Assembly: GCA_002299895.1 (NCBI GenBank)
Contig: DBOC01000002.1
Coordinates: 62,001 to 126,000 of the forward strand
From: Sphingomonadales bacterium UBA656
Lineage (GTDB): Bacteria; Pseudomonadota; Alphaproteobacteria; Sphingomonadales; Sphingomonadaceae
Direction: 5' to 3'
DNA: 64,000 bases
Under the pieces are notes generated by a model. The model saw only the letters and a list, made by a program, of their open reading frames with translations, did not search any database and was not told the origin of the DNA. Shown piece after piece: positions 33,648-42,945 of the stretch (position 1 is its first letter; every line of letters begins with the position of its first letter). Position numbers and translations under genes: made by a program.

Positions 33648-34695
33648 CACACAGCAAGTTGCAGTCCGCCTAGCGCAGCAGATAGAGGCATCAGGCCCCA
33701 TCAGCGTTGCCGAATATATGCGTGTAGCCAATACCGCATATTATGGGCGCTCTGACCCGCTCGGCGCAGACGGTGATTTCATCACTGCGCCCGAAATCAG
33801 CCAGATGTTTGGCGAGCTGGTGGGTATTTGGCTGAGCGATATCTGGTTACGTCATCGTCCGGCCACTTGCCATTATGTCGAACTCGGCCCTGGCCGCGGG
33901 ACGTTGGCGGCAGACGCGCTGAGAACAATGAAGCGTTTTGGTTGGCAGCCCTCGGTCCATTTCGTGGAAAATAGCCCTGCATTACGCGCCAAGCAGTTGC
34001 AGGCGGTGCCGGACGCGACATTCCATGACCATCTGGATAGTCTTCCGACCGATGCGCCTTTGTGTGTTGTGGCAAACGAGTTTTTTGACGCCTTGCCGGT
34101 TCGGCAGATGGTTGCGACGCAAGCCGGCTGGCGGGAGCGGGTTGTTGTACGCGATGGTGCAACCGGCTTTGCCGCTGTGCCAGGCACTTCCTCAGCCGAT
34201 GACCTTATCCCTGAACAATTTCGCACGGCAGCGATGGGCAGTGTTTACGAAATTTGTCCTGATGCGTCGTCGATTATGCAGCAACTTTCGGCGCGACTGG
34301 CAAAGCAGGGCGGGGTGATGTTGGTCATCGACTATGGCTATACACAGCCCGCCTTGGGCAACACGCTGCAAGCAGTCCAGAGTCATGCATATGCCGACCC
34401 CTTCAATAATCCGGGCCAGGTTGATTTGACCGCGCATGTCGATTTTTTTGCATTGTCGAACTGCGCCAGAAATAGTGGCCTTTTGACCGCTGGACCAAGC
34501 GACCAAGGTGCATGGCTTTTGGGCCTTGGAATTACTCAGCGGGCCCAAATTTTGGCGGCGTCCAACCCCGACAGGGCTGGAGACATCAACGCCGAACGTA
34601 ACCGGCTGGTGGCGCCTGACGCCATGGGGACCTTATTCAAGGTCTTGGCGGCTTATGCTCAAGGTTGGCCGCAGCCGGAGGGGTTCGGTCTTTAG
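33637..34695 (+). CDS. MidA/NDUFAF7-type SAM-dependent methyltransferase
   Basis: Class I methyltransferase of the DUF185 family; the mitochondrial member NDUFAF7 methylates an arginine of complex I. Motifs: GPISVAEYMRVANTAYYGRSDPLGADGDFITAPEIS as the N-terminal hallmark, the SAM loop YVELGPGRGTLAAD, VVANEFFDALPVRQ and the late segment DLTAHVDFFAL. Start is uncertain: GTG at 33637 begins close to homology, while ATG at 33616 is an alternative; both overlap the lgt end. Its stop overlaps the stop of the convergent lipoprotein gene. Confidence 0.88.
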   Translation: MPADTQQVAVRLAQQIEASGPISVAEYMRVANTAYYGRSDPLGADGDFITAPEISQMFGELVGIWLSDIWLRHRPATCHYVELGPGRGTLAADALRTMKRFGWQPSVHFVENSPALRAKQLQAVPDATFHDHLDSLPTDAPLCVVANEFFDALPVRQMVATQAGWRERVVVRDGATGFAAVPGTSSADDLIPEQFRTAAMGSVYEICPDASSIMQQLSARLAKQGGVMLVIDYGYTQPALGNTLQAVQSHAYADPFNNPGQVDLTAHVDFFALSNCARNSGLLTAGPSDQGAWLLGLGITQRAQILAASNPDRAGDINAERNRLVAPDAMGTLFKVLAAYAQGWPQPEGFGL

Positions 34696-35288
34696 CTTAC
34701 CCAGTCGGCGATCTGACCCGCAACATCGTTCGCCGCGGCATTTAATGCCGCGCCTGCCGGTGCAGGTGCAATCGCAGTTATGGGACGCCTTGCTTCAAAC
34801 CGGCGTTTTTCGGTCGCACTTCCGCGGATGATTTTGACCGCGTCATAGACGACTACAGCTTCGCTGGTTTCTGCATCAATACCGAATTCTAGCAGGCTTC
34901 CCGATAAAAAGCGCACGGCCTTGCCGCCTGCGTCGGCTTCATTCAGCACTAAATTCCCGCTCTTTGCCGAAACGGTTTCGACGAGCAAGCTCTGCATTAA
35001 ACGGGCAGGTTTATCGGCCCAAAATGCGTCTTTGAGATAGGCAATACTACTGGGATCAATCTGAACTGGCACCCGATTATTATCCAACTTGCGCGGGACT
35101 TGAGGCATCTGGATAACCAAGGCGTCTGCCGTCGTTGCGGTACGCGCGACGCCGGCAGCCACGACATTGTCAGCCGTCAGAACGAGCATGGAGGCGGGCG
35201 CCTTACCACTGAAGCTTACGCACGCGCCAAGGGCTATGATGAGGGGTAACGCACAAAGGCGCTGTCCGGAGATTTTGCTGAACATCAT
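34692..35288 (-). CDS. ABC-type transport auxiliary lipoprotein of the Mla-like operon
   Basis: A 198-residue lipoprotein: signal peptide with lipobox (PLIIALGACVSF) followed by an ABC_trans_aux (PqiC/MlaX-type) domain with ADALVIQMPQVPRKLDNNRVPVQ and a C-terminal amphipathic helix. Such proteins sit in the outer membrane and complete MCE lipid transporters. Its start overlaps the MCE gene stop by 4 bases, so it is the last gene of the mlaE-mlaF-mlaD-lipoprotein operon. Confidence 0.85.
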   Translation of the reverse strand: MMFSKISGQRLCALPLIIALGACVSFSGKAPASMLVLTADNVVAAGVARTATTADALVIQMPQVPRKLDNNRVPVQIDPSSIAYLKDAFWADKPARLMQSLLVETVSAKSGNLVLNEADAGGKAVRFLSGSLLEFGIDAETSEAVVVYDAVKIIRGSATEKRRFEARRPITAIAPAPAGAALNAAANDVAGQIADWVS

Positions 35289-36265
35289 TTTTGGTTCCTG
35301 CTGCCGGGTTTATATTCGGGTAAAGCGGGGCCGCCGACGACGCTGCTTATACCACCTTGGTCCACTTTCTCGGTCACCGACTTTAACGATATGGACACGT
35401 CTCTCAAGTCGCGCACAAGTTGCGTCACTTCGGGCAAAGTTTGCGTATTCAACGTTTCAATTGCTGGGTTCGCATTATTCAAGGTCGTTTCCAAGGCGGC
35501 CAGACTGCCATTTGCGGATCGCAGCGTTTTGCGCAATTCAACCAGCATCGGGCGACCTTCGCTATCGAGTAATCTATTGGTCGAGCCTGCCATTTTGGTG
35601 ATCTCATCCGCAGCCAGACCTGCCTTTTGCAAGGCAATGCGCGATTCCTGAATGGCTGCACGCAAGTCGGGGCCTTGCGTTGCCAAAGATCCCGAAAGGC
35701 TTTCCACATTATCTAAAATTTGTTCGATGGACTGTTGGTTCTTGTCGGACAATATGTTGGTCAGCCGTTCGGTCAAAGTCGACAGCCGTTCCAAAAGCAA
35801 AGGCGCGTTGTTCAGTAGCTCGCCCAAAGCGCCGGGCTTTGTCGGAATGACGGGCACGCCTGTTGGACATGCGGACTGCGGTTTCACTTTTGGGCATTCC
35901 AATGCAGGCGCACCTTTAACCGCACCATCCAGCTGAATCTCCGAAACGCCGGTGAAGCCTATTCCATTAATCGTCGCTGTCGTCCCCAGAAGCACGGGCA
36001 CGCTGTCCTTGATGCTGATGCGCACCCGCACGAACTCTGGATCGGGCTCCCATAATTCGATGCTCTCAATTTGGCCGACGGGAACGCCAGAAAAAGAAAC
36101 GCCCGAACCTTTGGCCAAGCCATTGACCGATTGTTGAAAGAATATGTCATATTCTTTTTTGTCACCTTCATTTGTCCGCGAAAGCCAAACGGTAAATGCG
36201 GCCAGCAGCGCTAGAAGGAGAAGCGTGACAGCGCCCACCATCACATAATTGGATTTGGTTTCCAT
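35285..36265 (-). CDS. mlaD: MCE-domain lipid transport protein, MlaD-like
   Basis: Periplasmic, inner-membrane-anchored substrate-binding subunit of a lipid ABC transporter. It has an N-terminal transmembrane helix (NYVMVGAVTLLLLALLAAFTVWL), an MCE domain (residues about 35-115; VNGLAKGSGVSFSGVPVGQI and GIGFTGVSEIQLDG) and a long helical C-terminal part with coiled-coil character that could form a tunnel. At 326 residues it is longer than E. coli MlaD and closer to alphaproteobacterial and plastid forms. It lies 9 bases after the ATPase gene. Confidence 0.92.
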   Translation of the reverse strand: METKSNYVMVGAVTLLLLALLAAFTVWLSRTNEGDKKEYDIFFQQSVNGLAKGSGVSFSGVPVGQIESIELWEPDPEFVRVRISIKDSVPVLLGTTATINGIGFTGVSEIQLDGAVKGAPALECPKVKPQSACPTGVPVIPTKPGALGELLNNAPLLLERLSTLTERLTNILSDKNQQSIEQILDNVESLSGSLATQGPDLRAAIQESRIALQKAGLAADEITKMAGSTNRLLDSEGRPMLVELRKTLRSANGSLAALETTLNNANPAIETLNTQTLPEVTQLVRDLRDVSISLKSVTEKVDQGGISSVVGGPALPEYKPGSRNQK

Positions 36266-36274
36266 ATTATTGCC

Positions 36275-37096
36275 TTATGACCTTCCTCGCTGCTGCGTCC
36301 TTGCGTGGACGGAATCTCCCTGGTCGCTGTGACCGCGCCGTGCCGCACGACCACGTGGACCGCTGAAATACTCGTTAATCCACGGGTGATCGATGGCCAG
36401 CAATTCTTCAATTGCGCCAATGGCTATAACTTTCCGATCGGCCAAAACGGCCACGCGGTCACAAATGGAATAGAGCGTATCCAAATCATGCGTAATCAAA
36501 AAAACGGTGAGGCCAAGCGTCTCTTTCAAATCGCGTGTTAAATTGTCGAATTTGGCGGCGCCGATAGGGTCAAGCCCGGCGGTTGGTTCATCCAGAAACA
36601 ACAATTCCGGATCCATGGCCAATGCCCGCGCTACACCGGCACGCTTGCGCATACCACCCGATAGCTCGGATGGATATTTATGTGCTGCTTCTGGAGGTAG
36701 TCCGCTTAAGAATATTTTGTAGTGGGCGATTTCGTCGAGCAGCTCTTGACTGAAATCCGGATAAAATTCGCGCAAGGGCACCTGCACATTTTCCGCGACT
36801 GTTAAGGTTGAAAACAATGCGCCACCCTGAAACAAAACGCCCCAGCGCCGCCGGACGTCTGTGGCTTGATCTTCCTCTTTGCCAATCATGCCTTCATCAA
36901 AGACCCGGATTTCGCCTGAATCGGGCTCTTGCAGGCCGATGATTGACCGCATGAGCACGGATTTACCCGTTCCCGACCCGCCAACGACCCCCAATATCTC
37001 GCCGCGGCGCACGTCGATGTTGAGATCCTGATGAATGACTTGGTCGCCAAAGCTGTTGCACAGGCCCGTCACAGAGATGATGTTGGGTGCGTTCAT
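36275..37096 (-). CDS. mlaF: ABC transporter ATPase, MlaF-like
   Basis: Powers the lipid transporter. The 273-residue protein has Walker A VVGGSGTGKSVLMRSI, the signature LSGGMRKRAGVARALA, Walker B ELLFLDEPTAGLDP and the H-loop LITHDLDTL. The first helix-loop after Walker A (IIGLQEPDSGEI) and the text GVLFQGGALFSTLTVAENVQVPL are typical of MlaF. It follows the permease gene by 3 bases. Confidence 0.95.
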   Translation of the reverse strand: MNAPNIISVTGLCNSFGDQVIHQDLNIDVRRGEILGVVGGSGTGKSVLMRSIIGLQEPDSGEIRVFDEGMIGKEEDQATDVRRRWGVLFQGGALFSTLTVAENVQVPLREFYPDFSQELLDEIAHYKIFLSGLPPEAAHKYPSELSGGMRKRAGVARALAMDPELLFLDEPTAGLDPIGAAKFDNLTRDLKETLGLTVFLITHDLDTLYSICDRVAVLADRKVIAIGAIEELLAIDHPWINEYFSGPRGRAARRGHSDQGDSVHARTQQRGRS

Positions 37097-37099
37097 CGC

Positions 37100-38209
37100 T
37101 TAATCCCAACCAATTTCGCTAAAGAACACAGCAAAAAATGCGTCGAGGACGATGACGAGGAAAATGGCCTGCACCACCGCTGCGGTTGTTCTTAGCCCGA
37201 CTTGTTCTGCATTGCCTTTCACCTGCATCCCCTGAAAGCAGCCCGCCATGGCGATGATTGCGCCGAAGACCGGTGCCTTGATCATGCCAACCCAGAAATC
37301 AGTTATTGGCGTTACTTCGCGCAGGCGCTGCACAAAGGTCGCCGGGGGTATGTCCAGGACAATCCAGCATAATAATCCGCCGCCGATGATGGACATTAAC
37401 GAAGCGAAAATACCAAGCAATGGCATCATGAACACCGCGGCGATCACGCGCGGCACGACCAATGCTTCTACAGGGACAACGCCGATCGTGCGCATGGCGT
37501 CAATTTCTTCGGTAATCTTCATCGTTCCGATCTGAGCGGCAAAGGCAGACCCGGATCGACCCGCAACCATAATCGCGGTCATCAATATGCCAAGTTCACG
37601 CAGAGTGAGCCGCCCGATGAGGTTGATGGTAAACACCTCCGCACCAAATTGGCGGAGCTGAACAGCGCCTTGCTGCGCAATGACAATGCCGATGAGGAAG
37701 CTCATTAGACCGACAATGCCCAATGCACGGACACCCACCATGTCGAAATGTTGAACCACCGCGTGCCAGCGAAAGCGGCGTGGGTTCATCAGTAAGCTGA
37801 AGAATGCTTTGACTACTTGCCCGACGAAGCCGAGAAATTGAAAAAAAGTCATCATGCCGACGACAACAGCGCCGCCCACTTCGGCCAAAAAATGATATAG
37901 CGACGAAATAGGCGGTTTTGCGACGGCTTCGGCTTGATCGGCGCCGCGCACAGCATCAATCAAGCGACTTGCGTCATTTGCGCCGCCGGTGATTGGGGCG
38001 TCATGTTCTTTAGCGGTCCGATGGACGAGCCAAGCGCCAACGGTGTCCATATGGGTGACGGCCGAAATGTCGATTTCAGAAACGGGGCCATTAATGTCGC
38101 GCAAACTGCGGTCTAGTGCACTAATGGATGCAATTACGAAGTCACCGGACAGCCGGAGAAGTTGCCCGCTAGGCAGATCTTCAACAGTGAAATCGGCAGA
38201 GTTAGGCAT
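37100..38209 (-). CDS. mlaE: STAS-MlaE fusion permease of the lipid ABC transporter
   Basis: Inner-membrane permease with an N-terminal extension. Residues about 1-95 form a STAS-like domain (GQLLRLSGDFVIASISALD, DISAVTHMDTVGAWLV), the part that in E. coli is the separate MlaB protein. Residues about 110-369 are the MlaE permease, with QQGAVQLRQFGAEVFTINL, the family signature RELGILMTAIMVAGRSGSAFAAQIG and TEEIDAMRTIGVVP. It is first in a four-gene operon and divergent from the HAD phosphatase gene. Confidence 0.94.
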   Translation of the reverse strand: MPNSADFTVEDLPSGQLLRLSGDFVIASISALDRSLRDINGPVSEIDISAVTHMDTVGAWLVHRTAKEHDAPITGGANDASRLIDAVRGADQAEAVAKPPISSLYHFLAEVGGAVVVGMMTFFQFLGFVGQVVKAFFSLLMNPRRFRWHAVVQHFDMVGVRALGIVGLMSFLIGIVIAQQGAVQLRQFGAEVFTINLIGRLTLRELGILMTAIMVAGRSGSAFAAQIGTMKITEEIDAMRTIGVVPVEALVVPRVIAAVFMMPLLGIFASLMSIIGGGLLCWIVLDIPPATFVQRLREVTPITDFWVGMIKAPVFGAIIAMAGCFQGMQVKGNAEQVGLRTTAAVVQAIFLVIVLDAFFAVFFSEIGWD

Positions 38210-38284
38210 AGCTCTATAATTGGCCTATTATCGGGACTATCACAAGCCTGTAGACTTCTTCGGTAAAGTTATGCCTTTAAGATC

Positions 38285-38986
38285 ATGATGACGAAATCCA
38301 AAACGACCCTGCTCGCCATATATGATATGGACAAGACCATCACGCGGCGTGCCACTTATAATGGGTTCCTGCTACATATGGCGTTGAACAAGTCACCGTG
38401 GCGGTTGTTGCTTGCACCGTTTTTGCCACTTGGTTTGGTTCTATATGCACTGAAAATTTGGGACCGGTCACGGCTTAAGCAGTTTTCGCAAATTCTGCTG
38501 ATCGGCAGACGTGTTCCTCAGGCGCATTTCGCCAAATATCTGGAAAGCCATGCGGATCTGGTCGTTGGCAAAAACGTCTATCCGCAATTGCTGGCGCGCG
38601 TGGCGGAGGAGAAGGCGGCTGGTTATCGCCATGTCATGGCGACCGCTTCTTATCGTTTATATGTGGAGGCGATTGCCAAACGGCTTGGCTTTGATGACGT
38701 CATTGCCACCGACCTTTCGACAGATAGCAGCGGCCATGTGCTGGCGCGGATAGACGGGCATAATTGTTATGATACGGCAAAGCTGGAGCTTGTGCAACGG
38801 TGGATGGATCGACACGGCCTGGAGCGCGCCCAATGTCATATCCGGGCCTATTCCGACCATATCTCCGATGCACCATTGCTTCATTTTGCTGACGAGCCCT
38901 TCGCCACCAACCCGCATGGTCCACTGGCGCGTCTGGCGGAAACAAAGGGTTGGCCCATCCTTGATTGGCGCGTGGCGGAAACGTGA
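38285..38986 (+). CDS. HAD-IB family phosphatase
   Basis: A 233-residue SerB-like HAD hydrolase. Motif I is YDMDKTITRR (Asp nucleophile and acid/base), motif II is VMATASYRLYVEAIAKRLG, and motif III/IV is AYSDHISDAPLLHFADEPFATNPHGPLA. The substrate is not evident; proteins of this subgroup include phosphoserine phosphatase and glycerophosphate or lipid-phosphate phosphatases. It is divergent from the lipid transporter operon. ATGs at 38285 and 38288 are adjacent start choices. Confidence 0.85.
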   Translation: MMTKSKTTLLAIYDMDKTITRRATYNGFLLHMALNKSPWRLLLAPFLPLGLVLYALKIWDRSRLKQFSQILLIGRRVPQAHFAKYLESHADLVVGKNVYPQLLARVAEEKAAGYRHVMATASYRLYVEAIAKRLGFDDVIATDLSTDSSGHVLARIDGHNCYDTAKLELVQRWMDRHGLERAQCHIRAYSDHISDAPLLHFADEPFATNPHGPLARLAETKGWPILDWRVAET

Positions 38987-38994
38987 TCCTAAAC

Positions 38995-40404
38995 TTATAG
39001 CGCCCGCAGTGCACCAATTAGCCAGACCGCGCCTACAATGAGGGGGATACCCGCAAGGTCGAGGTAAAATCCGGCCTTCACCATTTTGGGTAGGGCAATA
39101 TGCCCGCTGGCCCATGCAATGGCATTTGGTCCGGTGCCGGATGGCATCATAAAGCCCCAGCTGGCCGCCATGGAGGCAGCCATCGCCATCAACCATGGAT
39201 CAGCGCCCGTTGCCGCCACGAGGCCAGCCACCACAGGCAGCACACCGCTGGCGGTCGCGACGTTGCTGGCAAATTCGGTGATTAAAATGACTAAAGCGGT
39301 CAGTGCCAGTGCGATGATGATGGGATGCACGACCGACAAAGGCTCTAATGCCTCTCCAAGCCACCCAGCGAGCCCGGACTGCGTGATACCAGCGGCGAGC
39401 GCCAAGCCGCCGCCAAACATCATGATAACACCCCAAGGTGCCCTGTCAGCCTCTTGCCAGGTGAGCAACGGGCGACCGGTGCCATCGGGTATTAGGAACA
39501 ATAGCAACGACCCTGCGATTGCGATGCTGCCATCGGTAATCCCGCCCTTGGGCAAAAGCGGCTCCAGCAAAGGTTGTCCAATCCACATACCGATAACCAA
39601 AAGAAAGATTGGAACGAGCCGTTTTTCCGCAACGGACATGGGCCGCGGCTTGCCAATGGCCACACGCGCGGCATCGACGTCAAAACTGCCAGCGGTTACG
39701 TTCTGAACCCGCATCAGGATGAATGCGCATAACGGCACACCGATAATCACAACGGGCAGGCCGTAGAGCATCCATGTCAGAAAGTTGATCTCGATGCCCA
39801 ATTGCTTTTCCACTAGCGCGGCTGCAATCGCGTTGGTCGGCGACCCAACAAGCGTCCCAAGTCCGCCAATCGACGCGGCAAAGGCGACGCCCATGATAAG
39901 CGCACCGGCCAGCCCGTCGGTTTCTCCCGGCTTGGTTCCGCCTGCGGCAAGCACTGCGATTGCGATCGGCACCATGATGAGCGCGATAGACGTGTTGGAC
40001 ATGACCATGCTGAGCAATGCGGTTGAACCCATGAACGCGATCATGAGGCCGGTGACGCTATGTCCCGATTTTCCTAATATGGCGAGGGCGACGCGTCGGT
40101 GCATGCCCGTGCGTTCAATGGTGAGCGCCAGAAACGCGCCACCGAGAATGAGGAACAGGATAGGTGAATAATATTCCTTCGCAACATCCTGCGCGGTCAT
40201 AATGTTCATCAGCGGCAGCGCCAGAAATGGCAGCAATGCAGTCACCGTTAACGGCAAGGCTTGCGTCATCCAATATGTTGCCATCAAGATGGTGAGCGCG
40301 GCGACGTGCCACGCAGATGGTTCCATTCCTGTCGGTGCAGGCAAAAATAGCATGATGGCAAAGACAATCAGTCCGCCCCAAAAACCAATGCGTTCACTTG
40401 TCAT
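38995..40404 (-). CDS. SLC13/DASS-family anion:sodium symporter
   Basis: Inner-membrane transporter, 469 residues, about 11 hydrophobic helices. The two DASS hairpin motifs are visible: MVMSNTSIALIMVPIAIAV (SNT) and GGLGTLVGSPTNAIAAAL, with a second SNT-like site TEFASNVATASGVLPVVAGL near the C-terminus. The family moves di- and tricarboxylates or sulfate. Its start overlaps the pgeF stop by 4 bases, so both are read from one minus-strand transcript. Confidence 0.9.
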   Translation of the reverse strand: MTSERIGFWGGLIVFAIMLFLPAPTGMEPSAWHVAALTILMATYWMTQALPLTVTALLPFLALPLMNIMTAQDVAKEYYSPILFLILGGAFLALTIERTGMHRRVALAILGKSGHSVTGLMIAFMGSTALLSMVMSNTSIALIMVPIAIAVLAAGGTKPGETDGLAGALIMGVAFAASIGGLGTLVGSPTNAIAAALVEKQLGIEINFLTWMLYGLPVVIIGVPLCAFILMRVQNVTAGSFDVDAARVAIGKPRPMSVAEKRLVPIFLLVIGMWIGQPLLEPLLPKGGITDGSIAIAGSLLLFLIPDGTGRPLLTWQEADRAPWGVIMMFGGGLALAAGITQSGLAGWLGEALEPLSVVHPIIIALALTALVILITEFASNVATASGVLPVVAGLVAATGADPWLMAMAASMAASWGFMMPSGTGPNAIAWASGHIALPKMVKAGFYLDLAGIPLIVGAVWLIGALRAL

Positions 40405-41165
40405 GGGCGCAATCCAATCAGCGAGAGTTGCCGGCCATATCCGGGCTCACCTAAATGGCAGCTGCGCCGGTAACTGAAAAATCGGTCGGGCTGGCTATAG
40501 GTGTCTTCACCTAGGCACGCGACCGTCCGGATACCCGCCGCAGCCAGTCGCGCCGCGACATAGCCTTCAATATCGAATTGATAATGACCCGCTTTGCCGT
40601 CAGCAAAAAATCGTTCGTTTTGTGCGGCCTGCGCGACAAAGTTACGAAAAAATCCTTCATCCACTTCATAGCTTTTTTGCGCAATACAAGGGCCAATGGC
40701 GCAGCTTATGCGACTTGCCCGCGCGCCGCGTTTCTCCATCGCGGATATGGTGTTTTCCAGCACGCCGCTTATCGCGCCTTTCCAGCCTGCATGCGCCGCG
40801 CCAATCACTCGGGCGTCGGTATCTGCAAATAAGACGGGGACACAATCGGCGGTAACGATGCCCAAAAGCAGGTTGGGCTGGTCGGTTACCATAGCGTCGC
40901 CGCGCGGTGGGTCATCTTGCGGAATGGCACTGTCAACCTGCACAACATCGGCAGAATGAAACTGATGGACACGCGCCAGTGTCGCGCCGGGCAGGACCGA
41001 CTGCACACCAAGTAGCCGATTTTGAATCACGGATTCCCGGGCATCTTCAGAACCCAGCCCTACATTTAGGCCGGCATAGATTCCTGTCGACACCCCGCCC
41101 TTTCGACCCAAAAAGCCATGGGCGACTGTGCGCAGCACGTCTGATTGGATTACCTCAACTGCCAT
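40401..41165 (-). CDS. pgeF: Peptidoglycan editing factor / polyphenol-oxidase-like protein
   Basis: Member of the YfiH/PgeF (DUF152) family; E. coli PgeF corrects wrongly incorporated residues in peptidoglycan precursors. The zinc-site motifs are visible: ARVHQFHSADVVQVD, LGIVTADCVPVLFAD, IGAAHAGWKGAISGVLENT and SCAIGPCIAQKSYEVD. I choose the ATG at 41165 (AGGAGG 11 bases upstream), giving 254 residues; the frame is open to 41222. In many alphaproteobacteria it follows lgt and the midA gene; here it is 6 kb away. Confidence 0.9.
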   Translation of the reverse strand: MAVEVIQSDVLRTVAHGFLGRKGGVSTGIYAGLNVGLGSEDARESVIQNRLLGVQSVLPGATLARVHQFHSADVVQVDSAIPQDDPPRGDAMVTDQPNLLLGIVTADCVPVLFADTDARVIGAAHAGWKGAISGVLENTISAMEKRGARASRISCAIGPCIAQKSYEVDEGFFRNFVAQAAQNERFFADGKAGHYQFDIEGYVAARLAAAGIRTVACLGEDTYSQPDRFFSYRRSCHLGEPGYGRQLSLIGLRP

Positions 41166-41242
41166 GCCTTGCATCTCCTCCTGCGCTTCTATTCGCAACT
41201 GCCGCGCTTGACGGCAAGCCATTAGATTGCGAACCAGAATAT

Positions 41243-42103
41243 ATGCAGCGACACATGCTTATATTTGGAATGGGCTACACCGCCTCCCGCCTTGCCGACA
41301 CCTTGCGCGCTGATGGCTGGTTGGTCACGGGCACAAAGCGGATGAGCGGCGGCGATGTCATTGCCTTTGATGATGAAGTGGCAGTGCTGACCGCGCTGGA
41401 GACCGCGACGCATATTTTGTCGACCGTACCGCCCATGAGCGAGGGCGGCGATCCGGTGCTATTAAAATATGGTGCAGCCATTGCGGCCCGCGCCGACTTA
41501 TGGATTGGCTATCTATCCTCCACGGGCGTTTATGGCGATACCGGCGGTGCATGGGTCGATGAAAGCGCCGCGGTAGGCGAGGGACGCCGCACCGCGCGAG
41601 CCGAAGCCGACCTTGCGTGGCAGGGCTTGCGCCAAGATGTCCATGTGTTCCGCTTGCCCGGTATTTACGGCCCCGGCAGATCGGCATTGGAACGGGTGGC
41701 AGAGGGCAAGGCGCACCGCATCGACATGCCCGATCAGATTTTCAGCCGTGTGCATGTGGACGACATTGTCGCGGCGGTCATGGCCGCCTTTGATGGCCCC
41801 GCAGGCGTTTACAATATCGCCGATGACATGCCCGCGCCGCAAAATGACGTTATCGAATATGCCTGCGACCTGCTGCGCCACGATTGGCCGCCTTTACTGT
41901 CACTCGAGGCAGCTGGTCTGTCACCCATGGCGCGCGGATTTTATGCCGAGAACCGCCGCATTGCGAATATAAAGGCGAAGCGCTTACTAAACTGGCTTCC
42001 GCGATATGCCAATTACCGGCTGGGCTTAGGCGCCTGCATCGCGACGATGAGGCCAAGTATCGCTAAGCCGCCGCCCGCCAGCGCCAGCGTCGACCAGACA
42101 TAG
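41243..42103 (+). CDS. NAD(P)-dependent epimerase/short-chain dehydrogenase-like protein (YeeZ type)
   Basis: A 286-residue extended-SDR protein with LIFGMGYTASRLADTLRADG as the dinucleotide-binding turn, STGVYGDTGGAWVDE (with the Tyr region), RLPGIYGPGRSALERV and FSRVHVDDIVAAV. Sugar epimerase-like proteins of this short type are common but rarely assigned. It is divergent from pgeF. Its last 91 bases overlap the 3' end of the convergent EamA gene. Start is ATG 41243 or 41255. Confidence 0.85.
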   Translation: MQRHMLIFGMGYTASRLADTLRADGWLVTGTKRMSGGDVIAFDDEVAVLTALETATHILSTVPPMSEGGDPVLLKYGAAIAARADLWIGYLSSTGVYGDTGGAWVDESAAVGEGRRTARAEADLAWQGLRQDVHVFRLPGIYGPGRSALERVAEGKAHRIDMPDQIFSRVHVDDIVAAVMAAFDGPAGVYNIADDMPAPQNDVIEYACDLLRHDWPPLLSLEAAGLSPMARGFYAENRRIANIKAKRLLNWLPRYANYRLGLGACIATMRPSIAKPPPASASVDQT

Positions 42104-42945
42104 CCTTCGAATATCGTCGAAAGCAGCATCGCGACCACGGGAATGACAACACCGGTATAGGCCGCCTTGCCGGGACCAATGTCGCGGATCAGGCGGAAAT
42201 ACATCGGGAAGGTGACGACCGTGCCAATGATGCTGAGATATAGGACGCCGCCAATATAGCTGGGACGCATGTCGATCACAGGCGGACCCGCCGTGATAAG
42301 CGCATATATGCTATTGCCAATGCTGCCCCACAACATCGACCATGCCAATATCGTGAGCGTTGGAAAACGCGCAATCCTTGGCGTCACCTGCAGCACGTTA
42401 GACACAGATACCGTGGCCACCGAACATAACACCAGAAACAGCCCAAAGAGCACATCCGTGCCGCCCATTGGTGCAGCGCGATATTCCTGCAACATCAACA
42501 GTCCGACCCCGACGCTGGCAATTGCGGAGCCCCATTTGAACGCCCCGCTAATGGGGCGCCCCAACCAATATTTGGCCAACACAGCATTGGGCACAATCAA
42601 CAAAGCAAACACCACCGCGACAAGGCCCGACGTCACATAATGTTCGGCGGTATAGACAAAGTTAAAGTTCATCCCGAATTGCAACAGACCCAACAGCATC
42701 GTCCAACCCAGCATCGACCGGTCAATTTTGAGCGGCTGACGCATCACAAGGGCCAAGATGAACATCCCGATCGCGGCGACGATGAAACGATAGGTCACCG
42801 ACCATGTCGTCGGCACCGTGCCCAATTGATCGCGGATCACCAGCCAGGTTGACCCCCATATCAAAGACATCACCATGAAGGGTATCCACACCCGAGGTTC
42901 CAGAAAGCTGAGCTCTTCCACGGGTTCAGTTTTTGCCATGTTCAT
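42013..42945 (-). CDS. EamA/DMT-superfamily transporter
   Basis: A 310-residue inner-membrane protein with ten predicted helices in two EamA repeats (FMVMSLIWGSTWLVIRDQLG begins the first; KWGSAIASVGVGLLML begins the second). Substrates in this family are metabolites such as amino acids and cannot be predicted. Its ATG overlaps the stop of the threonine aldolase gene (ATGA), so the two are co-translated. This could hint at an amino-acid-related substrate, but that is only inference. Confidence 0.88.
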   Translation of the reverse strand: MNMAKTEPVEELSFLEPRVWIPFMVMSLIWGSTWLVIRDQLGTVPTTWSVTYRFIVAAIGMFILALVMRQPLKIDRSMLGWTMLLGLLQFGMNFNFVYTAEHYVTSGLVAVVFALLIVPNAVLAKYWLGRPISGAFKWGSAIASVGVGLLMLQEYRAAPMGGTDVLFGLFLVLCSVATVSVSNVLQVTPRIARFPTLTILAWSMLWGSIGNSIYALITAGPPVIDMRPSYIGGVLYLSIIGTVVTFPMYFRLIRDIGPGKAAYTGVVIPVVAMLLSTIFEGYVWSTLALAGGGLAILGLIVAMQAPKPSR

